A DNA stretch of 64,000 nt, taken from assembly GCF_001625575.1 (NCBI RefSeq), contig NZ_AUXV01000005.1, positions 49,245 to 113,244 on the forward strand, given 5' to 3'. Below the pieces are notes generated by a model. It made no database searches. It saw only the letters and a program-made list of their open reading frames with translations, and had not been told where the DNA came from. This document shows, in pieces, positions 8,886 through 18,122 of the stretch; position 1 is the first letter of the stretch; every line of letters begins with the position of its first letter. A program made the translations under genes and the position numbers. Source of the DNA: Pseudoalteromonas luteoviolacea S2607. GTDB taxonomy: Bacteria > Pseudomonadota > Gammaproteobacteria > Enterobacterales > Alteromonadaceae.

Positions 8886-11800
8886 ATGACTATGACTGAT
8901 CAAATCAAAACTTCCCAAAAGGGGTTGATTGCGTATTTTGCGCATAATCCTGTTGCCGCAAACCTGATGATGGTATTTATTCTCATTATGGGGATTGTCA
9001 GTTACATGACCATTCAAAGGCAGATGTTTCCGAGTATTGAGCTGAATTTTGTCAGTATTAATGCAAATTACCCGGGGGCGTCTCCACAGGAAATTGAAGA
9101 GAGCATTCTGATCAAAATTGAAGAAGCACTCAAAGATGTGACTGAAATTGACAAAGGTGTTTATCGAGCTCGTCGCGGCAGCGGCAGTGTGCAGCTTGAG
9201 ATAGACACGGATGCTGAGTTAAGTGACGTGGTTGATAAAGTCCGCACCCGTGTTGATGGGATTGCCACATTTCCAGCCGCGATGGAGCCTGTCCGTGTTC
9301 AGCAAGTAGAGTTTCGCCAAGACGTTATTCAGATGGCACTTGCCGCAGACATACCGCTCGCAGAGTTAAAGCCTTTGGCCAAAGAAATTGAAGACGACTT
9401 ATTGCAGTTGGGCAATGTATCTTTAGTCGAGCGCAGCACGCCAGCTTACGAGATTGCAATTGAAATTGATCCCGATACATTGCGCCGTTACGGTCTTACT
9501 ATCAATGATGTGAGTAACTCGATTCGCCGCTATTCAGCAAACATGTCTGCAGGTCAAATTCGCACTGATGCTGGCATCATTTCTGTACGTGTTGAAAACC
9601 AGAAATACCGCGGCAATGAGTTCAAACGCATTCCTGTCAAAGTCGGTGATAATGGCGCGAAGGTGTATTTGCAAGACGTTGCTGTGATCAAAGATGAATT
9701 TGTTGAAGGTGAATTCTATTTCAAACAAAACGGCATTAACGCAGCTTTTCTCTCGGTTAAAGCGACCAAAGAACAAAACATGGTACCTGTGGCTAAGACA
9801 GTACATGCGTATATCGAAGAAAAGAATAAAACGCTGCCAGCTGGCGTTTCATTGTCACCGATTGTAGATATGACCTACTACCTAGATGCGCGTCTAGAAA
9901 TGATGAAAAAGAATATGCTGCAAGGTGCCCTGTTGGTTGCCATTATGTTGTCTATATTCTTACGTTTTAAGCTGGCGCTATGGGTAATGATTGGTCTGCC
10001 AGTTTGTTTCTTGGGCGCGATAATGCTGATGCCCGCGTTTGGTATCAGTATTAATATCGTCTCATTATTTGCATTTATTATGGTACTGGGCATAGTGGTC
10101 GACGATGCCATTGTCATTGGGGAAGCCTCCTATACCGAAATTGAGCGCAGCGGCCCAAGTGTCGATAGTGTTGTTAGGGGTGCTAAACGTGTTGCCACGC
10201 CAGCCACCTTTGGTGTATTGACCACTATGGCAGTGTTTGCACCTATGGTGATGTCCAGCGGCCCGCAAGGTGCCTTCTTTAAATCAATATCCATCGTTGT
10301 CATCTTGTGTTTGGTGTTTAGTTTAATTGAATCCAAGTGGATTTTGCCTGCGCACTTAGCACACACTAAATTTAAACCAATGCGTGAGGGCAGCTGGCGT
10401 GCAAGATTCAACAAGCGCTTTTTTGAATTTGTAAATGGCCCATATCGTAATACTGTTCAAAAGTGCGTGGAGTGGCGCTGGGCTGTTTTCTCTGGCTTTA
10501 TTGCTATATTCCTAATTAGCATGTCGTTGATTACCTCTAGCCAAGTTCGGTTTATTCCGCTGCCTAAGGTACCGCATGATTATCCGATGGTGAAGATTTT
10601 GCTCAATGACAATGTATCGGATGAGCAGACGCTAGCTGCGGTGACCCAGGTTGAGAAAATGATGCTGGATGTGGACAGAGAAATAGAGCAAGCACATGGG
10701 CAAAAAATGCTGAAGGACATTCTTGTCTGGAATGAAGGCCGAACTGAAGGGTCTGTGCTTGCCGTGCTAGTCGATGAAGATTTGCGCCCATTTGATGCGT
10801 TTGAATTATCTCGAAGATGGCGTGAAAATATGCCGACTATCGCAGGCGTTAAATCTCTTCTCGTAATTGATGATGTCAACGATCAGGGCAATGGAGAGGG
10901 CGAATTTGGTTACCTATTATATGGTCCTGATATCGATACGTTGAATGCTGCGGGTAGACAGTTTATCTCTATGCTACAGCAGGAAAAAGGGCTGTTTGAT
11001 ATCAGTTCGACTATTGATCCGCCAAGTAAAGAAGTTCAGCTGTCATTAAAGCCAGTTGCCTATGAGCTAGGGCTAACACTGTCAGATATTGCGAACCAAA
11101 TTGGCGATAGTTTCTATGGTGGTGAAGCGCAACGCGTGATCCGCGATGGTGAAGAAATCCGTGTTATGGTGCGCTATCCAGAACTTGATCGCGAAGCCGT
11201 TGCATCTTTGAAATATGCATTGGTGAAAACGCCGATGGGACGTGAAGTTGTGCTGGGTGATGTGGTTGAATTTACTGAAAAGCCGGGTGTAAGTTACATT
11301 CGTCGTGAAGGCGGTTATCGCACGGTATATATTTATGGCAGCATTGACGAACAGGCCATTGAACCATCTGCTGTTGTAGAAAATATTAAAGACAACCTTC
11401 TACCTCAGTTGTATGAGCAGTATCCTGGTGTTAAATCAGAATTAGGTGGTTCTGTAGAAGAGACTCAAGCACAAGCTGATGAGCAAGTTATGTTCTTCGT
11501 GGCGGGTATGCTGATTGTATATATTCTATTGGCCGTACCGCTTAAGAGTTATTCTCAGCCATTGATTATTATGTCGGTGATTCCATTTAGCTTAATTGGC
11601 GCCGTTTGGGGGCACTGGTTAAATGGGCTTGATATGAGCATGATGTCGACGTTTGGTCTAATTGCCGCTGCGGGGGTCGTCATCAACGACTCATTAGTGA
11701 TGACAGATTATGTGAACCAAGTGCGCAAGGAAGGGGTGAGATTGAAAGATGCAGTGATTGAAGCTGGGTGTGCTCGATTTAGAGCGATCACATTAACGTC

Positions 11801-12035
11801 AATCACGACATTTGCCGGTGTTACACCGATTATTTTTGAAACAAGTTTGCAGGCGAAATTTGTAATACCTATGGCGATTTCCTTGGGCTTTGCGGTGCTG
11901 TTTGCAACCTTGATTACATTGATATTGGTGCCTTGTTTGTACATTATTCTAGTCGATGTGAAAAGCGCCTTCAGCAAGTTAAAGCAGAAGTTTAAGGGCT
12001 CCTACAAGGGGGCAGCTAAAGTCAGTGATTACTAA
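8886..12035 (+). CDS. RND-family inner-membrane efflux pump
   Basis: This is a full-length 1049-residue AcrB/MexB-superfamily transporter (ACR_tran). The first transmembrane helix is at about residues 20-40 (NLMMVFILIMGIVSYMT), followed by a porter domain, helices 2-6, a second porter domain and helices 7-12. Helix 4 carries the conserved acidic pair in VLGIVVDDAIVIGEA needed for proton relay. The start could be the ATG at 8886 or the in-frame ATG two codons later. The protein belongs to the less studied branch without an obvious drug-pump name. It works with the adaptor just upstream and would need a TolC-type channel encoded elsewhere. A strong terminator follows. Confidence 0.93.
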   Translation: MTMTDQIKTSQKGLIAYFAHNPVAANLMMVFILIMGIVSYMTIQRQMFPSIELNFVSINANYPGASPQEIEESILIKIEEALKDVTEIDKGVYRARRGSGSVQLEIDTDAELSDVVDKVRTRVDGIATFPAAMEPVRVQQVEFRQDVIQMALAADIPLAELKPLAKEIEDDLLQLGNVSLVERSTPAYEIAIEIDPDTLRRYGLTINDVSNSIRRYSANMSAGQIRTDAGIISVRVENQKYRGNEFKRIPVKVGDNGAKVYLQDVAVIKDEFVEGEFYFKQNGINAAFLSVKATKEQNMVPVAKTVHAYIEEKNKTLPAGVSLSPIVDMTYYLDARLEMMKKNMLQGALLVAIMLSIFLRFKLALWVMIGLPVCFLGAIMLMPAFGISINIVSLFAFIMVLGIVVDDAIVIGEASYTEIERSGPSVDSVVRGAKRVATPATFGVLTTMAVFAPMVMSSGPQGAFFKSISIVVILCLVFSLIESKWILPAHLAHTKFKPMREGSWRARFNKRFFEFVNGPYRNTVQKCVEWRWAVFSGFIAIFLISMSLITSSQVRFIPLPKVPHDYPMVKILLNDNVSDEQTLAAVTQVEKMMLDVDREIEQAHGQKMLKDILVWNEGRTEGSVLAVLVDEDLRPFDAFELSRRWRENMPTIAGVKSLLVIDDVNDQGNGEGEFGYLLYGPDIDTLNAAGRQFISMLQQEKGLFDISSTIDPPSKEVQLSLKPVAYELGLTLSDIANQIGDSFYGGEAQRVIRDGEEIRVMVRYPELDREAVASLKYALVKTPMGREVVLGDVVEFTEKPGVSYIRREGGYRTVYIYGSIDEQAIEPSAVVENIKDNLLPQLYEQYPGVKSELGGSVEETQAQADEQVMFFVAGMLIVYILLAVPLKSYSQPLIIMSVIPFSLIGAVWGHWLNGLDMSMMSTFGLIAAAGVVINDSLVMTDYVNQVRKEGVRLKDAVIEAGCARFRAITLTSITTFAGVTPIIFETSLQAKFVIPMAISLGFAVLFATLITLILVPCLYIILVDVKSAFSKLKQKFKGSYKGAAKVSDY

Positions 12036-12060
12036 ATAATCATTGTCTTTAACCTTTTAA

Positions 12061-12087
12061 AAACCCAGCACTGATGCTGGGTTTTTT
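12061..12087 (+). terminator. Rho-independent terminator after RND pump gene
   Basis: AAACCCAGCA and TGCTGGGTTT form a perfect 10-bp stem with the loop CTGA, followed by a run of T. It lies 25 bp after the RND pump stop codon and ends the efflux operon. Confidence 0.93.
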
Positions 12088-12349
12088 GTTTTCTGGACTA
12101 ATTAAGAGATCAGTGAAGTGTTGTTTTGTGCCTAAGTTAATTAATTTGCTATGTGATGTTATAAAGTATTGTCTATTAAAAGCGTCTGATAATATGACAG
12201 ACATTAATCTATGCACTTGTGCTATTGCGCGGCATGACTTCGCGATTGCAGTCTTTTTATTTGAACATACTCAGTGTAAAAACCCACAGCTGTGTCAAGT
12301 TCTTGGCTGTGATAGACTGGATACATAATAAGAAATCAGGAACAGATAC

Positions 12350-14419
12350 ATGACCAAAGCGCTTACCCCGCCGGTGGCAAAAAAAGTACCTCACAATATG
12401 GAAATTCACGGGCATCAAAGGACAGACAACTATTACTGGATGCGTGATGATAAGCGTCAAAATGAAGAAGTTCTGAGTCATTTAAAAGCGGAAAATAGCT
12501 ATTGTGAGGCTGTGATGAAGCCTTATTCAGCATTGCAGGACACGCTTTTTACAGAGATGAAAGGACGAATCGTTAAAGATGATTCATCTGTACCGGTGAA
12601 AGACGGGCGTTACTGGTATACCAATGAGGTAAGCGGCGAAGAGGAGTATGGACGTCATTATCGCGGTTTAAATGAAGCGATGGACAGCAAAGAGCTGTTG
12701 CTTGATGTCAATGAGTTAGCTAAAGATCACGAGTTTTATGACCTTGCTGAGCTCATGGTTAGCCCTGATGATCAGTTGCTAGCATATTGTGAAGATACTG
12801 ATGGACGTCGTATTTATACCACTCGATTTAAGGATATTGCCAACAATACATTGTTGGAGGATGTGCTTATCGAAACAGAAGGTCAAATTGTGTGGGGCAA
12901 TGACAATAAGTCTGTTTTTTATGTCAAAAAGGATCTTCAGACCCTACTTGGCTTTCAGGTTTATCGACACATACTTGGCACGCCTCAAAGCGACGATGTA
13001 CTCGTTTATGAAGAGCTTGACCGACAGTTCTACATGGGGCTGGGCAAGAGCCGCGACGAAAGCCAAATTTTTATCTACCTATCTTCAACTGAAACCAGCG
13101 ACATTCTTTTCTTGGATGCGAATAACCCATGTGGCGAGTTCAAGCCTCTACTTACGCGTCAAGAAGGGCATGAGTATGGCCTAGAAAAATTTGGCGACTA
13201 TTACTACTTGCTCACGAATAGTGATGCGAAGAACTTTCGTATGGTCCGAGCAACTGCTGAAGACATCAATGACCCTACTAAGTGGGAAGAAGTGATTGCC
13301 CATCGAGAGCAGGTGCTCCTTGAAGGTTTAGAGTTGTTTGACAGCCACTTTGTGATCACAGAACGTGAGCGAGGACAAATCAGATTTGTCATTCATGACT
13401 ATCAAGGTTCAAGTTATCAGTTAGGATTTGAAGACGAGTGTTATTATGCTGGTGTTGCTTATAACCCGGAGCCAAGTGCTACAAGGGTACGCATTTCCTA
13501 TTCAAGCTTAACAACACCAAGCAGTGTTTACGATTGTGATTTGGCCACCGGTCAAAAAACGCTGAAGAAACAAGTACAGGTACTCGGTGATTTTAGCCCA
13601 GCGGATTATGCGTCAGAGCGATTGCATATTACAGCCCGTGATGGCAAAAAGGTACCTGTGTCGATAGTGTATAAAAAATCATTATTCAACAAAGATGGAA
13701 CCAATCCATTACTACAGTATGGCTATGGTGCATATGGATATACCATTGACCCCATATTCTCAAGCTCAATCCTGAGCTTGTTAGACAGGGGATTTGTATA
13801 TGTGATTGCGCATATTCGAGGGTCAGAAATGCTGGGGCGTCAATGGTATGAGCACGGCAAAAAAGCGTACAAAGAAAACAGTTTTAACGACTTTGTTGAT
13901 GTCACTCGCGCGCTGGTAAAGCAGCAATATGGCGCTTCAGACAAGATTTTTGCCTCTGGTGGCAGTGCCGGTGGCCTATTGATGGGGGCTGTTATGAATC
14001 AAGCCCCTGAGCTGTATCAAGGCATTGGGTGCCATGTTCCATTTTTGGATGTGCTGACGACGATGCTAGACGAGACAATACCGCTTACGACGAATGAATA
14101 CGACGAGTGGGGTAACCCCAATGATAAGCAGTATTACGATGTGATTTTATCTTACTCTCCTTATGACAACCTGACAGCGAAGAGCTATCCTAATACTCTG
14201 GTTACTACGGGATTACATGATTCTCAAGTACAGTATTGGGAACCAATGAAGTGGGTAGCTAAACTGAGAGAGTTAAAAACAGATAACAACCTGTTAGTAT
14301 TTAAAACGGATATGGACTCGGGTCATGGTGGCGCGTCAGGTAGATTCAAAAGCTTACATGAAAAAGCGCTTGAAATGGCCTTTTTCATTTCTTTGCTTCC
14401 TGAGCGACAGGCTGACTAA
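12350..14419 (+). CDS. ptrB: Oligopeptidase B (S9A prolyl oligopeptidase family)
   Basis: This 689-residue protein matches oligopeptidase B in length and layout: an N-terminal segment (about 1-70, HGHQRTDNYYWMRDD), a seven-bladed propeller (about 70-410) and a C-terminal alpha/beta-hydrolase domain. The catalytic triad is visible as Ser539 in GGSAGG, Asp624 in GLHDSQV and His659 in DSGHGG. The enzyme cuts short peptides after basic residues. No signal peptide is seen, so it should be cytoplasmic or periplasmic by leakage. It is a single-gene unit with an AGGAACAG SD upstream of the ATG. Confidence 0.93.
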   Translation: MTKALTPPVAKKVPHNMEIHGHQRTDNYYWMRDDKRQNEEVLSHLKAENSYCEAVMKPYSALQDTLFTEMKGRIVKDDSSVPVKDGRYWYTNEVSGEEEYGRHYRGLNEAMDSKELLLDVNELAKDHEFYDLAELMVSPDDQLLAYCEDTDGRRIYTTRFKDIANNTLLEDVLIETEGQIVWGNDNKSVFYVKKDLQTLLGFQVYRHILGTPQSDDVLVYEELDRQFYMGLGKSRDESQIFIYLSSTETSDILFLDANNPCGEFKPLLTRQEGHEYGLEKFGDYYYLLTNSDAKNFRMVRATAEDINDPTKWEEVIAHREQVLLEGLELFDSHFVITERERGQIRFVIHDYQGSSYQLGFEDECYYAGVAYNPEPSATRVRISYSSLTTPSSVYDCDLATGQKTLKKQVQVLGDFSPADYASERLHITARDGKKVPVSIVYKKSLFNKDGTNPLLQYGYGAYGYTIDPIFSSSILSLLDRGFVYVIAHIRGSEMLGRQWYEHGKKAYKENSFNDFVDVTRALVKQQYGASDKIFASGGSAGGLLMGAVMNQAPELYQGIGCHVPFLDVLTTMLDETIPLTTNEYDEWGNPNDKQYYDVILSYSPYDNLTAKSYPNTLVTTGLHDSQVQYWEPMKWVAKLRELKTDNNLLVFKTDMDSGHGGASGRFKSLHEKALEMAFFISLLPERQAD

Positions 14420-14426
14420 TCAATGA

Positions 14427-14450
14427 CTGCGGTGCTTTTTTGCACCGCAG
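14427..14450. repeat. Perfect hairpin with a T6 loop after ptrB
   Basis: CTGCGGTGC and GCACCGCAG form a 9-bp stem around TTTTTT, 7 bp past the ptrB stop. There is no T-tract after the stem, so it may stabilise the ptrB mRNA 3' end or attenuate read-through into the next gene rather than terminate efficiently. Confidence 0.6.
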
Positions 14451-14472
14451 CAAAAGTATTAGAGAGGGTGGC

Positions 14473-14877
14473 ATGTTTACGGTACACGGCCAATGGCAAA
14501 TCGATATCACTCCCCCCAATGTTTTTGTTAATTTAGTCGGGGCTTTTAATTGCGAAGGAATGAAAGCGCTAGAACGAGAAGCGCGCCGCAAGTGGCTCGA
14601 TTATGAACGAGGGCAGATCTATTGCGCAGTCATTAATTTGAGTGAATTTGAGATGACGACAATGGATAGCATTGACGCACTTAAGGACTACTTTTCCGAT
14701 ATGGAGCAGCGCGGGTATCGACGCATTGATTATATCGGTATTGACGCCCTGTCTAGAAAAATTATCAGCGAATTGTGGTCGCAGAGCGACATCAAAGTTC
14801 AGCTATATCTTGATGTCGCTAGTTATCTTAGTCAGCATCCAAATCACCGTGGTGCTGCTAAATGGTTAAGTGATTAG
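14473..14877 (+). CDS. STAS-like small cytoplasmic protein, function unknown
   Basis: I choose the ATG at 14473 because AGAGAGGG precedes it; the product is 134 residues. The alternating strand/helix pattern (VFVNLVGAFNCEGMKALERE, YCAVINLSEFEMTTMDSIDAL) resembles a STAS/SpoIIAA-like fold, as found in several Alteromonadales hypothetical proteins. There is no membrane segment, and no phosphorylatable Ser can be assigned. It lies on the same strand as ptrB 53 bp upstream and converges on the Dps-like gene, with 4 bp of overlap at the 3' ends. The function is not known. Confidence 0.7.
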   Translation: MFTVHGQWQIDITPPNVFVNLVGAFNCEGMKALEREARRKWLDYERGQIYCAVINLSEFEMTTMDSIDALKDYFSDMEQRGYRRIDYIGIDALSRKIISELWSQSDIKVQLYLDVASYLSQHPNHRGAAKWLSD

Positions 14878-15341
14878 CCTAGATATGCTTTAAGCATCCA
14901 TACCAGCTTTTCTTGCTCAGTAATATAGTCACTCATCAGTGATGCTGTCCCTTCGTCTTCTGCATCCGACGCTTGTGCCAAAATACGACGCTGGGTCTTG
15001 ATAAGTTGTGTAAACCCATCTAGCAGGATGGCAACTGCCTCCGGCCCATTTTGCACGCCTTTTGCCTCGCTGATCTCACTAATGGCTAGGTAGTCACTAA
15101 ATGCGTGAAGCGGTGTACCTTCAATAGTGAGTATACGTTCTGCTAACTCATCTACTTTTAGCAGTAATTGGTTGTAAATCTCTTCAAACTTAACGTGTAA
15201 CTCGAAAAACTCTCTACCTTTGATATTCCAGTGAAAGCTGCGGGCATTCATATATTGAATTTGGTAGCTACTTAATAAAGTATTTAATGACTCTACCAAT
15301 TGCTGACTTTTTTGTGCGTCTAATCCAATGCTATTACTCAT
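14874..15341 (-). CDS. Dps/ferritin-like DNA-starvation protein
   Basis: The start is set at the ATG at 15341 because AGGGTGG lies 9 nt upstream; the product is 155 residues. The motif ARSFHWNIKGREFFELHVKFEEIYNQ is the Dps ferroxidase-site signature, with the His, Asp/Glu and Glu ligands at the dimer interface (SFHWN, FHVKFEEIY). Dps proteins form 12-mers that oxidise iron with peroxide and store it, protecting DNA. There is no basic N-terminal tail, so direct DNA binding is uncertain. A short palindrome (15367-15382) lies just upstream. In a window with Fur-controlled RNAs this is a second iron-related element. Confidence 0.9.
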   Translation of the reverse strand: MSNSIGLDAQKSQQLVESLNTLLSSYQIQYMNARSFHWNIKGREFFELHVKFEEIYNQLLLKVDELAERILTIEGTPLHAFSDYLAISEISEAKGVQNGPEAVAILLDGFTQLIKTQRRILAQASDAEDEGTASLMSDYITEQEKLVWMLKAYLG

Positions 15342-15366
15342 ATCTTTTTCCACCCTAGGTTAAGTT

Positions 15367-15382
15367 TACGGCGCGTGCCGTA
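15367..15382. promoter_or_regulatory. Palindrome upstream of dps-like gene
   Basis: TACGGC-GCGT-GCCGTA is a perfect inverted repeat 25 bp upstream of the dps-like start codon, so it lies in the promoter or the 5' leader. It could be an operator or a leader hairpin. I cannot name the factor. Confidence 0.4.
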
Positions 15383-15710
15383 GAAGTTGTGTATGTGCGT
15401 TGAGAGGCTGTGCTCGTACTAACGCTATGACACCTAGTTTGGCTTAAGTTCAGTTACTTGGCCAACGAGGAAAAGCGATTGGCATCATCGAAAAAGGCGT
15501 TTGTACAAGCTTAAAGTTTGCCAGTTTGTCTTGCTATTCTTTACTTGCTTGATCCATCGCAATGAGTCGTGAGAGGGGATTATTTGTACATATTACGCTT
15601 GATTCAGGTCAATTTTTATACTTCTTGTGGGGCCATAATGAGATGGCAAAACGTCCTATTCGTTGTTAACCATTACCTACTAGGGCGTTAGGTTAATCAA
15701 GGAGAGCACT
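15383..15710. other. Intergenic region between divergent dps-like and small membrane protein genes
   Basis: About 330 bp without a gene. An FNR/CRP-fold-like half-symmetric site, TTGAT-TCAG-GTCAA, lies at 15599-15612. An imperfect repeat (AACGTCCTA ... TAGGGCGTT) lies between 15650 and 15690, just before the SD of the small protein. No RNA gene is recognised. Confidence 0.4.
15599..15612. promoter_or_regulatory. Possible FNR-like binding site
   Basis: TTGATTCAGGTCAA matches the FNR consensus TTGAT-N4-ATCAA with one mismatch. It lies about 100 bp upstream of the small membrane protein start. A match of this length is suggestive only. Confidence 0.3.
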
Positions 15711-15920
15711 ATGAAAGGTAAAACAAAGTCACAGCATAGAGGCGAACTTACCGTAGTTGTCATTGCGTTAGTTGCTTTTGTCGTTGGTTTAGTGGGCCAT
15801 CTCGCAGGCGCAAGTTACGCTAACTCAGACTCATTTGGCTACTTAGCAGCGCCAGTGCCACTTATAATGGGCATCATCGCTTTGGTGGCATATAAAGTGG
15901 CACAAAAAGCAGATAAATGA
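15711..15920 (+). CDS. Small two-helix membrane protein
   Basis: The 69-residue product has a basic N-terminus (MKGKTKSQHR) and two hydrophobic segments (about 14-34 and 46-64). The connecting loop contains ASYANSDSFG. A strong SD (AAGGAGAG) precedes the ATG, which supports real translation. I do not recognise a family. It converges with the hydrolase gene, with only 1 bp between the stop codons. Confidence 0.65.
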   Translation: MKGKTKSQHRGELTVVVIALVAFVVGLVGHLAGASYANSDSFGYLAAPVPLIMGIIALVAYKVAQKADK

Positions 15921-15921
15921 G

Positions 15922-16527
15922 TTATTCATCGCGGTGCAAAATTTCAATGATGTAATCCATCACACCGCGCGAGTAAATTAATGTGGTGTGGCTGAGATGA
16001 AATACTTTGTGTTCAGCCATGCCTTTTAGTTTCGTTTCATCTAATAAAACCGTACCATCGGAGCGACTGCCCTTTTGCAATAGTGGCATCAAGCCTATTG
16101 GAAGATCGCCTGCAATGCTATAAAGACGTGCACTAAAAGGCCAAGTGTTAGTTTCACTTAACAGGTATTCAACGCTGTTTTTTAACAACCTATCAAACCC
16201 CTTGTCATGCATATGTTTGGCAATCGCACTGCCTTTGTGAGGTGTGCCTAAAGTAATAACTTTTTTGACGTGTTGGCTCTGCTCTGAGGCGTTCGTTAAG
16301 TAATCTCTGGCGACCAATCCACCCATTGAGTGGCATACCAAAGCGGTCGGTTGCGTACCGACAAACTCGTCTATCTTTCGAAATATAGCCTGTTTATCTG
16401 GGTCGAGTGTGTTGTAAGTCAAGTTGAGAATATCGCAGCCGGTTTTTTCCAAGCGCTTGCAAAGCGGTTGCATCACAAAACCTGACATATACAAACCGTG
16501 TAATACAACAATCCGCGTTACTCTCAT
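15922..16527 (-). CDS. Lipase/PGAP1-like alpha/beta hydrolase
   Basis: This 201-residue protein starts with the strand-turn IVVLHGLYMSG (oxyanion loop). It has the nucleophile elbow VCHSMGGLVA with the catalytic Ser in HSMGG, followed by VITLGTPHKGS, typical of triacylglycerol lipases and PGAP1-like hydrolases. The probable His is near the C-terminus in FHLSHTTL. No signal peptide is seen, so it is likely cytoplasmic or peripheral. It is 8 bp downstream of yaeQ on the same strand, and the two are probably co-transcribed. The substrate is probably an ester lipid, by inference only. Confidence 0.8.
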   Translation of the reverse strand: MRVTRIVVLHGLYMSGFVMQPLCKRLEKTGCDILNLTYNTLDPDKQAIFRKIDEFVGTQPTALVCHSMGGLVARDYLTNASEQSQHVKKVITLGTPHKGSAIAKHMHDKGFDRLLKNSVEYLLSETNTWPFSARLYSIAGDLPIGLMPLLQKGSRSDGTVLLDETKLKGMAEHKVFHLSHTTLIYSRGVMDYIIEILHRDE

Positions 16528-16535
16528 TGCTTCCC

Positions 16536-17072
16536 CTACTTTAAACGTTGCGGCGTAATTTGCACGCTATGTTCTGCATTGCTTAGCCATATTTCGCCAT
16601 CTTGAATGGTTGCTGTCAAATCCATCGAGCGAGCGAAAAGTTCGGTCATCTGTGATGTGGCACTAAAAGGTAAGCTGAAAACAGTCAAATTATTGTACTG
16701 ATTTACCGCAGACTGATTTTTCTTCCACCAGATCTCTTGGGTGTTTTCGCCATAAGTATACAGCACCACCTGCTTCGCTTTTACCGCTGCTTTTTTAAGT
16801 CGTTTTTCATCCGGTAAGCCGATGTCGATCCAAAGTTCGATATCGTCTGTGAGATTTTTTTGCCAGGCCGCAGGCTCGTCGTCTACACACAGACCCTTGG
16901 TAAACGACAGCTCTTCATTATATTGCAGAATATAAGCCAGTAGACGGACCATTAAACGCTGTTCATTTTCTGATGGGTGCTGTGCGATCGTTAACGACTT
17001 GTCGGTATAAACGTGCCTGTCCATGTCGCTGATATTTAAATGTGCTTTTAAGATTGTCGATTTTAGTGCCAT
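16536..17072 (-). CDS. yaeQ: YaeQ family protein
   Basis: The 178-residue protein matches YaeQ over its full length: the start MALKSTILKAHLNISDMDRHVY, the central RLLAYILQYNEELSFTKGL, and LWIDIGLPDEKRLKKA. YaeQ has a fold related to restriction-endonuclease-like nucleases and was once proposed as a haemolysin-expression suppressor, but its real role is unsettled. It is the first gene of a likely two-gene operon with the hydrolase downstream and is divergent from ylqF. Confidence 0.93.
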   Translation of the reverse strand: MALKSTILKAHLNISDMDRHVYTDKSLTIAQHPSENEQRLMVRLLAYILQYNEELSFTKGLCVDDEPAAWQKNLTDDIELWIDIGLPDEKRLKKAAVKAKQVVLYTYGENTQEIWWKKNQSAVNQYNNLTVFSLPFSATSQMTELFARSMDLTATIQDGEIWLSNAEHSVQITPQRLK

Positions 17073-17176
17073 GATAGTGCGCAGAGAGTTTTTAAAGCAT
17101 CAGTATATCAAGATTTATCTATCTGGTGCGTTTTACGTTAAAATAGCCACAGATTTTAGTTTTGGAGAGATTTTTT

Positions 17177-18121
17177 ATGGCCATCCAATGGTTTCCTGGG
17201 CATATGAACAAAGCGCGTAATGAGATCAAAGAGATCATGCCGCAGATGGATGTCATTATTGAAGTGCTTGATGCACGTATCCCATACAGCAGTGAAAACC
17301 CAATGGTAACGCAGCTGCGCGGTGACAAGCCGGTCATCAAAATCTTGAATAAAGCAGATCTTGCCGACCCAGATATGACCAAAGCTTGGATGGAATATTT
17401 TGAGCAAGAAGACGGCGTAAAAACGCTTGCCTTCGGCCATGACAAAGCGGCAGAAGTACACCGTATTAATACGTTGTGTAAAAAGCTTGCGCCACACAAA
17501 GTAGGTCAAGATAAACAGCTCAAAGCTATGATTATGGGGATCCCCAATGTTGGCAAGTCGACGTTAATTAATATTTTAGCGGGCCGCATTGTGGCGAAAA
17601 CGGGTAATGAGCCTGCGGTCACCAAAGCACAGCAGCGCATCCGCTTAGATGATGGCATTATGTTGTACGATACGCCAGGCATGCTTTGGCCAAAGGTAGA
17701 AAACGAAAACTCTGGTTATCGATTGGCTGCAACAGGCGCCATTCGTGACACGGCCATTAATTATGAAGAAGTGGCGAGCTATACCGCAGAGTATTTATTA
17801 AAAGCTTATCCGGAGTTATTGCAAAGTCGCTACAAAATTGACGAGCTACCAGAGTGTGACTGGACCTTTATTGAAATGGCGGGTCGTAAGCGCGGGTGTA
17901 TTCGCGGTGGTAACCAAGTAGACACGCATAAAATGTCTGAGATCCTCATCAATGAATTACGTGATGCTATCCTTGGGCGTGTGACCATGGAAACGCCACA
18001 AATGCGTGAAGATGAAGAGCAAATGGTGGCAGAAATTCGCGCTGCAGCAGAAGCAAAAAAAGCAGCTCGTGAAGAAGAAAAGCGTCAGCGTCGCGCTCGC
18101 GCCAGAAAAAATCGCCGATAA
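17177..18121 (+). CDS. ylqF: Ribosome biogenesis GTPase YlqF/RbgA
   Basis: The ATG at 17177 follows GGAGAG with correct spacing and begins MAIQWFPGHMNKA, the typical YlqF start; the product is 314 residues. The GTPase is circularly permuted: the G4 motif NKAD comes first, then G1 GIPNVGKST, then G3 DTPGM. The C-terminal end is highly basic (KRQRRARARKNRR), consistent with rRNA binding. In Bacillus, RbgA assists late 50S assembly; the gammaproteobacterial version is presumed to act similarly. The gene is divergent from yaeQ and converges with the diguanylate cyclase gene. Confidence 0.92.
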   Translation: MAIQWFPGHMNKARNEIKEIMPQMDVIIEVLDARIPYSSENPMVTQLRGDKPVIKILNKADLADPDMTKAWMEYFEQEDGVKTLAFGHDKAAEVHRINTLCKKLAPHKVGQDKQLKAMIMGIPNVGKSTLINILAGRIVAKTGNEPAVTKAQQRIRLDDGIMLYDTPGMLWPKVENENSGYRLAATGAIRDTAINYEEVASYTAEYLLKAYPELLQSRYKIDELPECDWTFIEMAGRKRGCIRGGNQVDTHKMSEILINELRDAILGRVTMETPQMREDEEQMVAEIRAAAEAKKAAREEEKRQRRARARKNRR

Positions 18122-18122
18122 A

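Noticed and set aside
12074..12328. 84-codon open frame after the RND pump gene
   Set aside because: It starts within the terminator hairpin, lacks an SD and resembles no protein I recognise.
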